From Tenodera sinensis (Eukaryota; Arthropoda; Insecta; Mantodea; Mantidae): a stretch of 64,000 nucleotides of DNA. Of this stretch, positions 1 through 9,440 are shown piece after piece. The notes under the pieces were generated by a model. It made no database searches. It was not told the DNA's origin and saw only the letters and a program-made list of their open reading frames with translations. Position numbers and translations under genes: made by a program. The stretch covers positions 150,983,374 through 151,047,373 of the forward strand of contig CM060965.1 of NCBI GenBank assembly GCA_030765045.1. Reading direction: 5' to 3'. Numbering within the stretch: position 1 is the first letter of the stretch; every line of letters starts with the position of its first letter.

Positions 1-104
1 TTCAGCTTAGGTAATGATATATTTGTTGGTGCAAGCAGAATGAAATCCTCAATTAAAAATAGTTACAGTGTGTAGATTCAAACAAACAGGTTCAGGTAAC
101 ATTA

Positions 105-131
105 TGTTAGCTTAGGTTAGATTTAGGTTAT
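105..131. repeat. Short TAGGTT-rich tract
   Basis: Several TTAGG/TAGGTT words occur close together. They resemble the insect telomere unit TTAGG but are degenerate and short, so this is an interstitial tract at most. A similar tract lies at about 1600-1655, on the other side of the BED-finger gene. Confidence 0.4.
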
Positions 132-211
132 ATATCTTGAATGTTTGATAGTCTCACATTAGCTTGCACTTATTTTGCTCACGTACATGCTTGGGTCACG
201 GGCCACCTAAT

Positions 212-745
212 TGGTCACCTAATCTGGTCACCCTTGGTCACCCCATGGTCACCCTTGGTCCCCCATGGTCACCCTGGTCACCTCAGCTGGTCACCCATGG
301 TCACCTAATCTGGTCACCCTTGGTCACCCATGGTCACCCTTGTTCACCCTTGGTCACCCTTGGTCACCCCTGGTCACCCATGGTCACCCTTGGTCACCCC
401 ATGGTCACCCTTGGTCACCCCATGGTCACCCATGGTCACCCATGGTCACCCATGGTCACCGTTGGTCACCCTTGGTCACCCATGGTCATCTCATCTGGTC
501 ACCCGTGGTCACCCTTGGTCACCCATGGTCACCTAATCTGGTCACCCTTGGTCACCCATGGTCACCCTTGGTCACCCTTGGTCACCCATGGTCATCTCAT
601 CTGGTCACCCATGGTCACCTAATCTGGTCACCCTTGGTCACCCATGGTCACCCTTGGTCACCCATGGTCACCCTTGGTCACCCATGGTCATCTCATCTGG
701 TCACCCATGGTCACCCATGGTCACCTCATCTGCTCACCTGTGGTT
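212..745. repeat. GGTCACC minisatellite
   Basis: A tandem array with a unit of about 10 bp, alternating GGTCACCCTT and GGTCACCCAT, with several dozen copies. Longer variant units (GGTCACCTAATCT and GGTCATCTCATCT) recur at intervals and give a weak higher-order pattern. Each unit carries the palindrome GGTCACC, and many junctions make CCATGG. Because the unit is 10 bp, all three frames stay open and encode a V-T-L-G-H-P-W-S-P-like peptide. Those reading frames are by-products of the repeat, not genes. The array ends about 75 bp before the TATA box of the next gene. Confidence 0.95.
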
Positions 746-819
746 ACTTAGGGTGTCTGCCTACACTAAATTGTTTTTGCATTGTTGCGAGTTTATATTT
801 GACATATGAACAATCAATG

Positions 820-826
820 TATAAAA
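820..826 (+). promoter_or_regulatory. TATA box of the BED-finger gene
   Basis: TATAAAA lies 61 bp upstream of the ATG at 887. A start site about 30 bp downstream would give a 5' leader of roughly 35 nt. Position and sequence fit an RNA polymerase II core promoter. The transcription start itself is inferred. Confidence 0.5.
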
Positions 827-886
827 TATCGAGCATCTCTAACTTTTGCTTAAACGGTTATTGCCAGCTTCACTTGCATTTTCACA

Positions 887-1423
887 ATGAGTGATCACAG
901 TAAAAGGTTGTATTGCACAAAATACGCAAGACTTAATTTTTCATATATTAGTCTTGGAAAGGATCGTTTCCTCAAATGCTGTGAGTGTGGGCAGACTTTA
1001 AAGAATAGGACAACGAGTAGGCTTCAACGCCATAATAAAATATGCAAGAAAGAGGTTTCTAATGGTCCTGTGAACAATATAGCTAATTCTGAAACAGGGG
1101 CATTTCCGTTGCAAGAGAGTGAAAAATCTGGAATTGATGAAACATCTAATAATGAAGATGGAAAATCAACGCTAAGCGTTATTGTAAAAACATCTGGAAA
1201 CATGACTTCATTGGAAGAAAGTAATAATCTCCAAGTCTCCTATAACATGCAAGATGCTCCATCAAGTGCTGCTTTTCGCCTGGAATATCCTTGGTTCGAT
1301 CCAAATGAATTAGTAAAACGTTTACGATTATTAATCATGTCACAAGAATCGACTGGACAGAATCACTATAAGGAAATTCAAGGAATTATCAATGAACTGA
1401 AATCGACTGGCATCATTGAATGA
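887..1423 (+). CDS. BED-type zinc-finger protein, single exon
   Basis: A 178-residue reading frame with no intron. The N-terminal ~60 residues contain aromatic residues followed by a cysteine pair (CECG near residues 33-36), a basic stretch, and an RLQRHNKIC segment that supplies His and Cys. This is the Cx2C...HxxxC layout of BED fingers, which bind DNA and are common in hAT transposases and in host proteins derived from them. The middle (about 65-130) is Ser/Asn/Glu-rich and looks disordered. The last ~45 residues are predicted helical and charged. The start has A at -3 (cacaATG). A TATA box precedes it and AATAAA follows the stop. No transposase catalytic region or terminal repeats were seen nearby, so a domesticated or host gene is plausible, but a solitary transposon fragment cannot be excluded. 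Convergent with the three-exon gene at 2078-3383. Confidence 0.65.
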   Translation: MSDHSKRLYCTKYARLNFSYISLGKDRFLKCCECGQTLKNRTTSRLQRHNKICKKEVSNGPVNNIANSETGAFPLQESEKSGIDETSNNEDGKSTLSVIVKTSGNMTSLEESNNLQVSYNMQDAPSSAAFRLEYPWFDPNELVKRLRLLIMSQESTGQNHYKEIQGIINELKSTGIIE

Positions 1424-1516
1424 TTAAGAAATGAAATGAATATATATGTATTGTCTTTCAATAGTATATGCTTGCTTTCTGAATGGTAATGGTAGTGTAT
1501 TCATCTTTATAAGTTA

Positions 1517-1522
1517 AATAAA
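1517..1522 (+). promoter_or_regulatory. Polyadenylation signal for the BED-finger gene
   Basis: AATAAA about 95 bp after the stop codon, followed by a T/GT-rich stretch. This fits a normal 3' end. It implies a 3' UTR of roughly 110-120 nt. Confidence 0.5.
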
Positions 1523-1599
1523 ATTATCTGATTGTAATTATGTTCTTTTGTTAATTTATATCATACATTATGTTATTCCTGCATGCATTCCTAGTTAAG

Positions 1600-1655
1600 A
1601 TAGGCTAAATTTGGATAGGGTAGGCTTGCTTAGGCTAGGATAGGTTAGGGCAGGT
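1600..1655. repeat. TAGGTTAGG-like degenerate tract
   Basis: A run of GATAGGGTAGGCTTGC..TAGGATAGGTTAGGGC-type words. Resembles degenerate telomere-like or TAGG simple repeat. It lies between the 3' ends of the two convergent genes. Confidence 0.45.
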
Positions 1656-1688
1656 TAAATGATAACGCTGATATTTCTCTTCATAAAT

Positions 1689-1694
1689 TTTATT
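1689..1694 (-). promoter_or_regulatory. Candidate polyadenylation signal for the three-exon gene
   Basis: AATAAA on the minus strand, about 385 nt after the stop codon at 2078. It would give a 3' UTR of about 400 nt that contains the CT/GA microsatellite at 1831-1876. It is the only AATAAA seen in that interval on this strand. Confidence 0.4.
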
Positions 1695-1830
1695 AAATGA
1701 ATCAAGATCGTTTTTTACATTTCAACAAAATTGATGATTTCACAATATAAGTAGATACTGCTTCAGGCAAAATGCCTGTGGATATTATTCACAATTCATA
1801 AATATGGGTAAAACACCTGCACGTAACAGT

Positions 1831-1844
1831 CAGTCTCTCTCTCA

Positions 1845-1876
<32 letters not shown>
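1831..1876. repeat. (CT)n microsatellite
   Basis: CTCTCT run with one short interruption. It falls inside the inferred 3' UTR of the minus-strand gene, where the transcript would carry (GA)n. Confidence 0.85.
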
Positions 1877-1880
<4 letters not shown>

Positions 1881-2077
1881 GTGTCTATCACGCTGTTTTT
1901 CCGCCCTTGGAATAAAATAGAATACCTGTTACTTCTGATAACTGCGACTCTGCAGGCTAAGCATGAATTACATGATGAATGATTGTTACTGTCGTTAGAT
2001 ATGACCTAGAGTCCCTGCCAAAGTCAATAACGTATCTCTATAAGAGATGGTTATCTGTTCTAAGAAATCTTATTGAA

Positions 2078-3383
2078 TTATAAAATAAGTTCTATGGCAA
2101 TTTTCAAAGTATCACATTTCATAGTTTCACAGGTATGAATACATATCCTTGTCTTGTTTTCGATCAATTCCTTTAAGTTTTGTTGACTTCTTTGCTGCGG
2201 GCTGTTGAATTGCTCCCTTGTATGAGTATGACATCTTTTATTTGAAGGTTCCCAGCTGTACTTGCGTTGTTGATATAATTGTTCATCTGTAATCTGATGG
2301 GTGTTTTCATGCGGCTGCTTATTACTCTGCGATATTGAAGAAGATGTGCTCTTCCCAGCTTGATTAGCGATCTTGCAATCGCAAAGTGATTTATGGTATA
2401 ATTCCCTCTTTTGCGCTGATTCTCTGTGTAAAGCTGTTTGTGAAGGTCTCATGGTGTGCTGCTCCTTAGGCTGGCGATTCAATGAAAGGTCCATTGGTTC
2501 ATATGGGCCTGAAGTAAGATGAAACAATAAAATTAATTAATGGTGTTATAATATTTGAAGTGGATATTCATATTCAGCAAGTGAACATTTATTAAAGATT
2601 GAATAAAAGACTATATTTAATTCAGGTATAAAAGAAAATGTTTTTGGCTTAGAGACAGATTATTTGAGATAAGTCACTTTGATATGAAGAAGAGAGTATT
2701 AAAAGGGATACTATAAGTCAGATGAATGATGAAAAACAAAATATCATATATGATATTTCGATTGAACATATGGTTTGGAGCTGAAATGCTAACGCTGGAA
2801 GACAGAATGTACACAAAAATTGCTTACGATGGAATTCCTACAATGAGCCAAATAAGGAACAATATAAACTAGCATTTCAATATTTAATAATTCTTACCTT
2901 GAATTTCCCCCAGTAGACTTTTCAGTGATGAAATATTTTTACAACTATCACAACTGCATTTATTGGGCCTAACTGGCATTGTAACTTTGTCAAGTCGTGT
3001 TGTGCAACGTCCAGGGGGCGAGCCATTGATGCTCGTGTTAGATTCATTTGCCCTGTTGATGTTTCCTACAAAAGAATAAAAGAATAATAATAAAAATAAC
3101 AACAAGAGAAAACATTTAATGAATAGTGGGAAAAAAAAGTTATCGTGTTTTCCTACATTTGGCAATTTCATCGTTAGTTCGGATTTCCACTTTGACTTAA
3201 TCTTTCAATGTGTAAAGGCAATGAATGATGAGCTGATAATTTCAAGTCCATTGTAAGGAAATACATGCCATTTAACATATAAAAACTTTTTTCTGCGTAT
3301 TTTGTTCCTATTTAATGACTTTCACTCGTAGAAAGACACCAAAATGTTTCTTTAAAGTATAATAAAATGGGCTTACCTGTCAT
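2078..3383 (-). CDS. Undescribed three-exon gene, 201-aa protein with PxDLS motif
   Basis: Assembled from splice signals. Exon 1 coding is 3383-3377 (ATGACAG, donor GTAAGC). Exon 2 is 3065-2898 (T-rich tract then acceptor TTTGTAG; donor GTAAGA). Exon 3 is 2508-2078 (acceptor ACTTCAG, stop TAA). Coding lengths 7+168+431 nt total 606, an exact multiple of three; phases match at both junctions. The 201-residue product has no signal peptide or membrane segment. Residues ~30-50 hold cysteines including CSCDSC. PMDLSLN (about residues 63-69) fits the PxDLS short motif that recruits the corepressor CtBP. The remainder is Gln/Ser/Asn/His-rich with a second CxC (CDC) and looks mostly disordered. I recognise no family. 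The corepressor link is inference from the motif; the gene model itself is well supported by two consensus introns plus promoter. Confidence 0.75.
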
Positions 3384-3443
3384 TATGGAATGTATGTTAT
3401 TGTTGCAGTGATGTGTAAATGCCAACTGATATTTCGCCCTCTA

Positions 3444-3568
3444 GAACTGCAAACACTCCTGCGGCCGGTGTACCCTTTTATAGGTTAGAATGCTTTCCCC
3501 CACCACACCTGTGCAGCTGCGCAGTAAAACAGCTACCCCCCCACCCCGCCGAACTTTGTTTCTATTGG
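3444..3568 (-). promoter_or_regulatory. Core and proximal promoter of the three-exon gene
   Basis: Reading the minus strand: CCAAT box (3568-3564), a GGGGTGGGGG-type KLF/Sp1-like run (about 3550-3535), E-box CAGCTG (3519-3514), TATAAAAG (3482-3475), and an initiator GCAGTT with A at about 3448. The TATA-to-start distance is about 34 bp, which is normal. The 5' leader would be about 65 nt. The sites are visible in the sequence; their use is inferred. Confidence 0.65.
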
Positions 3569-3599
3569 CTAAACTAAGAAGTTAGCTTTCTTTCCAATA

Positions 3600-4385
3600 T
3601 TTGGATACTGTGAAATGATATACATAATAGCTTGTTTTATAATGAAAGTGACAAAGCCAGCCTTTAATGTAATTTAAAATGAATGTATGAACATCTGAAT
3701 GATGTCTTTATTCTCTTTTCTTATTCAATGAACTGAATGCTGAAGGTTCAGTAAGAAATGACAAGAAATGTTATGCTTCAATAAAAAAATAAAGATGAAT
3801 AACACCGAACAAAATGTTTAAAATATAGGCTGGCGGGATTCCTATTCATTATCATTGTTATTGTTCCCATCTCCATGCTACCATCAGTCATTCCCTGGGA
3901 TTAAGTCACATAAGGAGTTTTGCGCCTTTAATTTCCTTTAACACCATAGAGCTCGTTTTGTATTCTGTCTACAAGCCCCACTTATCCGTTTTGGTTTGTA
4001 TTTGTAATGAATATTGGTACGCAGTTTTCACTCATTCTTTGAGTTGTTTCCAAACATATTCTCCCCTTAAAAGCCTCTGGATTGTAAGATTTAATAGTAC
4101 AATTGTTTTATACAAACCTGCTATAAACTGGCAAACTTATTAAATAAACTTACATCTAGTGACAAAAAGTTCCTGTTGAGATTTTATTAACCCCTTATCT
4201 ATTACTACTTGAGAAAAATAAATACTTTCAGAGCATCAGGTCTCATTCACTAACTTTATTCAATAGCAAGGGTAAGATGAATGAAATTTTCATTATTCTG
4301 TCTCTTCAATTTTTAATCATTTGATAAAGAAAAATATCAGGAGTTTCATATATTGAAATGAAATTAGCGTTGTGCATTTTTTATG
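3600..4385. other. AT-rich stretch, nothing recognised
   Basis: No convincing coding frame, splice pair or repeat boundary was found. Short open frames here have no supporting signals. Confidence 0.4.
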
Positions 4386-4389
4386 CTCA

Positions 4390-4723
4390 GTTGTCGCAAC
4401 CTCTATTTTTACTTTCTCTACTGGTCAGTAGGGAAAGTATCGTACTCCACCCAAAAATTCGAAGTCAAGATTTCACCGGAAATATATGTTCGAGGCCCTC
4501 TGAATCCAAAAAAGCAGGTTTACAAAAAGGTGCGTGTATGTGTGTATGTGTGTGCTTGGGTGCATGTGTGTGAGTGTATGTGTGTAAGTGGGGGTGTCTG
4601 CGCGTGTGTGAGTGTGTGTATGTGTGTGTATGCTCGTGTGTGTATGTGTGCGTGTGTGTGCATGTCTAAATGTGTGTGTGAGTGTAGGTGTGTTTGCTAA
4701 AAATGTGTGTGTGTATGTGTAGG

Positions 4724-4761
<38 letters not shown>

Positions 4762-5480
4762 AGTCTGTGGCCAGCATAACTCAAAACGAAAAGTCGGTTA
4801 AACCAAAGTCAGTTTTTAAGTTTAATGTCTTTCAAGGATGCGCCGCGAAGAATTTGAAAAGAAAATATCTCCCCTTAACTACCCTTTACCTGGAACATGT
4901 TTCGAAAATTTTGACTTTCTTGGAAATTGCTCTAACGATTTGATTAAAATGTCATATGTTTGAGATATTTTTTTGATAAATGAAATGTATATCTTGAATT
5001 TTCTGGCTATAGCCCCTGTAGTCGTATTTATTCTGGGCGACTTTTGCATAACTGGTAAACCGTTAGAGATGGACCAAATCATACTATAGAGAATATAGAT
5101 CTTGCTAAAATACACAATTTTTTGACTGAATAAATTTTCTTGTAGTGTGAATCATTTCGGAGATATTCCTTGTTATGTGTGTGAGTTTCGGAAAAACTTA
5201 GAACTTTCGTGAAATGGATCATCGTTGTTCATTTTTTTATATCTTAAGTGTGCAAAGACAACAGAATCTCAAAGCTTTAAAACATTAGACTATGGCAGAA
5301 AAGCCTGCAGTATTCTAACATTCTCCTTGCACCTGCAAGGAAATAAGCAATAAGATAATTTGTACAAATGTTTATCTCAACTAACACGAAGAAGATATAG
5401 GAATAAGATTTTGTAAGAATGGGAAGTACAAGAGGGTAGAAGTCACGTGAATGTAACACATCAGATTTTTAATATTTGTG
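4390..5480 (+). repeat. Dispersed repeat family A, long copy
   Basis: An unclassified ~1-kb interspersed repeat. Recurring landmarks are a start with TTTTACTTTC..AGTA, CGAAGTC..GATTTCACCGG, an internal GT-rich array (about 4535-4762), CGAAAAGTCGGTTAA, GACTTTTGCATAACTGGTAAAC, and a tail with TGCACCTGCAAGGAAATAAGCAATAAG and GTGTAACAC. Further copies or pieces are at about 5930-6190, 6560-6720, 11060-11240(-), 16738-17400, 41750-42540(-), 43745-43860, 46960-48310(-), 52600-52760 and 54420-54600(-). No coding capacity and no clear terminal repeats were seen. Confidence 0.75.
4535..4762. repeat. GT-rich microsatellite inside family A
   Basis: Imperfect (GT)n with interspersed AT and GC dinucleotides, ending in a purer GT run. 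Open frames of Val/Cys or Thr/His across it are repeat artefacts. Confidence 0.9.
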
Positions 5481-5694
5481 TTTATGTAGAAATGAAGTCA
5501 AAAGAATTTTCTGATTAAACAAGCATAGTAATCTCGTAAGATACTATAAACAAGAAAATAAATGTATAAATAAGTGTCCTCTTAAACACCCCGGATATTT
5601 CACAAAGAAAACTGAGTAGAGTATCCTTGTGAAAAGTGATGCATTGGCTAACATAAAGTCCTTAATTTAAGGAAATTATAAATGAAGCTTATGC

Positions 5695-5727
5695 GGTTTT
5701 GTGCGTGTGTTTGCACGTATGTATGCC

Positions 5728-5763
<36 letters not shown>

Positions 5764-5865
5764 TGTGGTTGTGCATTCATGTGTGTAGGTGTGCATGTGT
5801 ATTTGTGTGCATGTGTGCGGGGTGTATGTGTGTGTGTGTTTACGTGTGAGTATGTGTGTGTGCCT
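5695..5865. repeat. GT-rich microsatellite
   Basis: GTGTGT-rich stretch with GCATGT interruptions. It precedes sequence related to family A at 5930-6190, as in the longer copy. Confidence 0.85.
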
Positions 5866-5929
5866 GTAGGATTTTTTGGAGATATTTCCATGATTTTAGT
5901 TGAGTTTTGGGAACATAAACAAATGCGAA

Positions 5930-6190
5930 GTCAAGAGATGTGGATGGACCAAAAAATTCCCTGGGGAATGTTTTTTCAGTAGAATTGCATGTAGCTTTTG
6001 ATCAGTACACAAAGCCTTCCTTACTCTAATATCCCCCCCCCTTGCACATAAAAGGAAATAAGCAGGGAGATAATTTGTGAAAACGTTTATCTCAGCTAAC
6101 ACGAAGATGTTAGTGCAAATAACATTTTGTATTAATTGTTAGGGCAAGAGTAGAGAAAGTTGCGTGAGGGTAACAGACGAGACAATATTT
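5930..6190 (+). repeat. Family A partial copy
   Basis: Shares the block GGAAATAAGCA..GATAATTTGT..GTTTATCTCAGCTAACACGAAGA and the terminal GTAACA segment with the copy at 4390-5480. A related fragment at 6560-6720 repeats the GATGTG..GGTCCGAAAATTTC and TTTTGATCAGTA blocks. Confidence 0.6.
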
Positions 6191-6999
6191 TCAGCTTAAG
6201 TAACATGTTGTCAAAGCTTAAATTTGCTTGAAAGAAACGAGAAACAGCCTCTCTGATCGTCGAACATGATACTATACACAAAATGAATGTTGCAAGTATA
6301 AAATAACGTTATTTATAAAATAATACTGAAATTAAATGCGAGTATAAGCCAGTATTTCCATGAGGATTAACAGAATGCAAACAAACATGTCACAGTAAGA
6401 AACGTGTGTAGAGAGAACTCTATGAGCGTAAAAGATCGTGAGATAGTGCTTGCGTTGATTGTGCGGGACATCATTGAAGTCCATAAGGAATCCAAAATAA
6501 ACAAAATAGATAAATAAAGAACAAAAAACTAGAAAACATGACACAGGAAAAGTGGACCGATAAAGCCTTGTGAATGTAAAAGCCTCATTACCCTTCCGCT
6601 TAATGGCTAGTGCAAAGTCAAAGATGTGTGCGGTCCGAAAATTTCAGTGAGAATAGGTTTTTCTTCGGAAGAATACGTGTGTGGGGGGGTAGATTTTGAT
6701 CAGTAAAAGTTTCGTTATGTCGAACTGCAAGTTTGTTTTCTGCTAAGAGTTATGTTACAGGTTTCCTTTTGTCCCCACTGTGTGGGAACGCATTGAAGCG
6801 TTGGAGGGGTTGGACGGCCATTCAACACAATGGGAAGGCAGGGAAACCCTCGCAGTGGGGGATCACATGGGTGGTCCACGCGTCAATACAGAAGTATTCT
6901 TTCGCAATTGAAAAGGTTTCTTCCTGCAGGTGGTGATCTTTGGCTGCTTTGTTAAGAGAAAAACACTAAGCCTGTTCAGACAGGAAAAATGTGTATGTC

Positions 7000-7450
7000 T
7001 ATGCTCGCCCCCTTGCAAGATGAAGCCTTGTTCTTTTCAAAACTGTCAGAGGGAAACATTTCCAACTGTCACATAAATATATCAAGATCTGAAAGGGGGC
7101 CATTCATTGTAGGGTTTCTTACCCTCGCGTTCTTCTTTCGAAAACACCTGCAGACACTAGAATAGGAGGGTCAGGGGGGACGGGGGGGGGTCATTAATTA
7201 TCCTTCCTTTGTCATCCTATTCGCGACAGACCATCCACCCTCTCTGTTTCCCTTCCTTTGTCATCCTCTATGCTCGCCCCCTTGCAAGTTGTATCGTGTT
7301 CTTTTCAAAACTGTCAGAGGGGAACATTTCCAACTGTCACATTCGAAAACACATGCAGACACTAGAATAGGAGGGTCAGGGGGGGACGGGGGGTCATAAA
7401 TTACACTTCCTTTGTCATCCTGATCGCGACAGACCATCCACCCTCTTTTT
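7000..7450. repeat. Local direct duplication
   Basis: The block TATGCTCGCCCCCTTGCAAG..TGTTCTTTTCAAAACTGTCAGAGG..CATTTCCAACTGTCACA..GAGGGTCAGGGGGG..GCGACAGACCATCCACCCTCT occurs at about 7000-7240 and again at 7269-7447. The first copy carries roughly 65 extra bp in its middle. Only a few substitutions separate the copies. Confidence 0.85.
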
Positions 7451-7492
7451 TCGGAATTCCCACGTGTCCAAAGAAATACCCATGTCACTTAA

Positions 7493-7527
7493 GGGGGGAG
7501 GGGAGGGGGAGGTGGGGAGGGGGGGCG
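7493..7527 (+). repeat. G-rich run with G-quadruplex potential
   Basis: At least five runs of four or more G separated by one to three bases on the plus strand. This meets the usual sequence pattern for an intramolecular G-quadruplex. No gene is attached to it. Confidence 0.7.
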
Positions 7528-7619
7528 TGACTGATATGTCCCTTATGCCACTTCTTGAGCCAGAACATACATGTCACTTATGCCACTTCTTGAGCCAGAA
7601 CATACACTATATGACTACT

Positions 7620-9440
7620 GGTGATCACTTGTTTATTATTGTGCTATATTAGATTTTTATTTTGTGTTGTCTTTAAATTCACAAACATTCACACTCTCCT
7701 TATACTATCGGCAAAGTGACCAGGGGCATTAAACTTGGTTGTTAGAGCACTACAATCGCTTATTATCTGTTTACTATAATAGCGAAATACTTAGTAATTG
7801 GCATGCAATCAGTAATGCGAGACAAACAAATAATCTCTCGCGCCTGCCAGTGTATGGCACGTTGCTGACCTGAAAACCTAATTCTGAACAGGGTGTACTA
7901 AAAGCGAACTAAACAAAATGTAAGGGTATCATGATTGTTTAACGAAGCCTTTGTAGCTTCCCCTTTTCCCCATTCTCTTTCCTCCCCTCCAGAGACAGCA
8001 GTATTCATGCTACTGGCCGGACATAGTTATAACGAATGACATGTCGGCATGAAAGGGAGGTATTGATTTTATGACGGCTCAGTAAATCGCTACGCAATTG
8101 TTGCTTGATTCACAGTATGCCGCATACATAAGAATCTACACTTGGCCAGATTGGTGGTCTATGGCAAGCTGATAACACAGTTGGATAAATTTCAGAAACT
8201 GTGCAAATTCACAGAATAGTAATTAAATCTTAATACCACCCAAGTAAGGCGGCTTATTACATATGTACGTATGAGAAAAAAAAAACCTTTCATTCGAAAG
8301 CAGAAACTATTATAAGGTAATAGACGAACATGTTTAAAGTATTTCAATACGAATTTTAATTTCAGCACATATAGGGAGAACTTGTAGAAAGATTAAACGG
8401 TTTTACATTTTTCAATATAGTATTGCATTTTTTTCACTGAAAAGCTTTACACATTTTTGTGCTTCTAAGTTGAAGCTTTTCTTATAATTCAGACTTGTTT
8501 AACTCATAAATGCTGCTTATTTCAAGCAACATATGCAACTTTTTCCGCAATAGGCATTTAGAATTTGGAGATCGATCCAAAGAACTTTCCTATCAGGACA
8601 GGTGTATCTAATTCCCCTCCCCCGCCTTCCCTTGTTCTCATTACAGCGCCTCTTGCTCATATTGCAAAACTGTCAGCTATGTCTCATCCCTTGCTAGACC
8701 CAGTAGACGATAAGAAACTGAGAGATGGTACCAATTGATTACTAAATTTGCGTTGTGTACATACACTGACTGGCCATGTATGTGCGATAAGCTTCCATAA
8801 ACAACTGCGCAATTTCATATTCTCTTCGAAACACCTCAAGGATTTGTGAGGTAGTGAAAGTTGTGAGAACTTTTAGAACATCTTGTAGAACATTGAATAT
8901 GACAAACATCTGATCGTGTGGAAGGACCTTAACAGAGAAGTTATCCCACAGCGACAAATATAGAACATAATTGCAGTGCGCGTGTAACTGTTCTATTGTT
9001 TACCACTGGGTAGACAACAGCCTCGTTGAATAGCTAATTCGAACTTGGTAGCCCATTGTAATTTTGAGCTAGCTTTCAGAGTCAAGGTGCTTAATCATAC
9101 CCAAGTCCGAAGGCGTTTTGCGGATGGGAGAAATGTCACATTGTTTGCTATGAAATGCAGAATACATTCTGCGTTTTGCATGTGTATTTTTATTGCAACA
9201 TGAACCACGTAACTTGAAATGTTCAGGCTTTTAAATATCACATTATGTCGTACATTCAATACTGTTGTGGAAATAATCATGGGGGATTGCTGCTGTAGAT
9301 AATCATATACGGAGAAATGAAGTACTTTAATTACATATTATAATTCCATAGGAGTAAAAGTTGCAAATTATAGTAAGTATTGCTTTCTTCTAAATAAAAC
9401 GTGGCTTAAATTAATTAAAAGTTATAAATACAGTTACGTC
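7620..9440. other. No recognised gene
   Basis: Mixed unique sequence. A 71-residue minus-strand frame at 8742-8957 has no family resemblance that I can recognise and no flanking splice or promoter signals. Nothing else stands out. Confidence 0.4.

Noticed and set aside
212..745. CRISPR-like array
   Set aside because: Repeats are contiguous with no unique spacers, and the DNA is eukaryotic.
164..894. Four overlapping frames of up to 209 codons encoding VTLGHPWSP-type repeats
   Set aside because: They are the translation of a 10-bp tandem repeat, open in three frames, with no start context or promoter.
2884..3171. Single-frame 95-residue protein with a hydrophobic N-terminus
   Set aside because: The N-terminal hydrophobic part is the intron's pyrimidine tract read through. 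Only 3065-2898 is exon in the spliced model.
4473..4784. Thr/His and Val/Cys repeat open frames
   Set aside because: Translations of a GT microsatellite, as are those at 5676-5982 and around 48108.
8742..8957. 71-codon minus-strand exon
   Set aside because: Composition looks protein-like, but no acceptor/donor pair or family match was seen.
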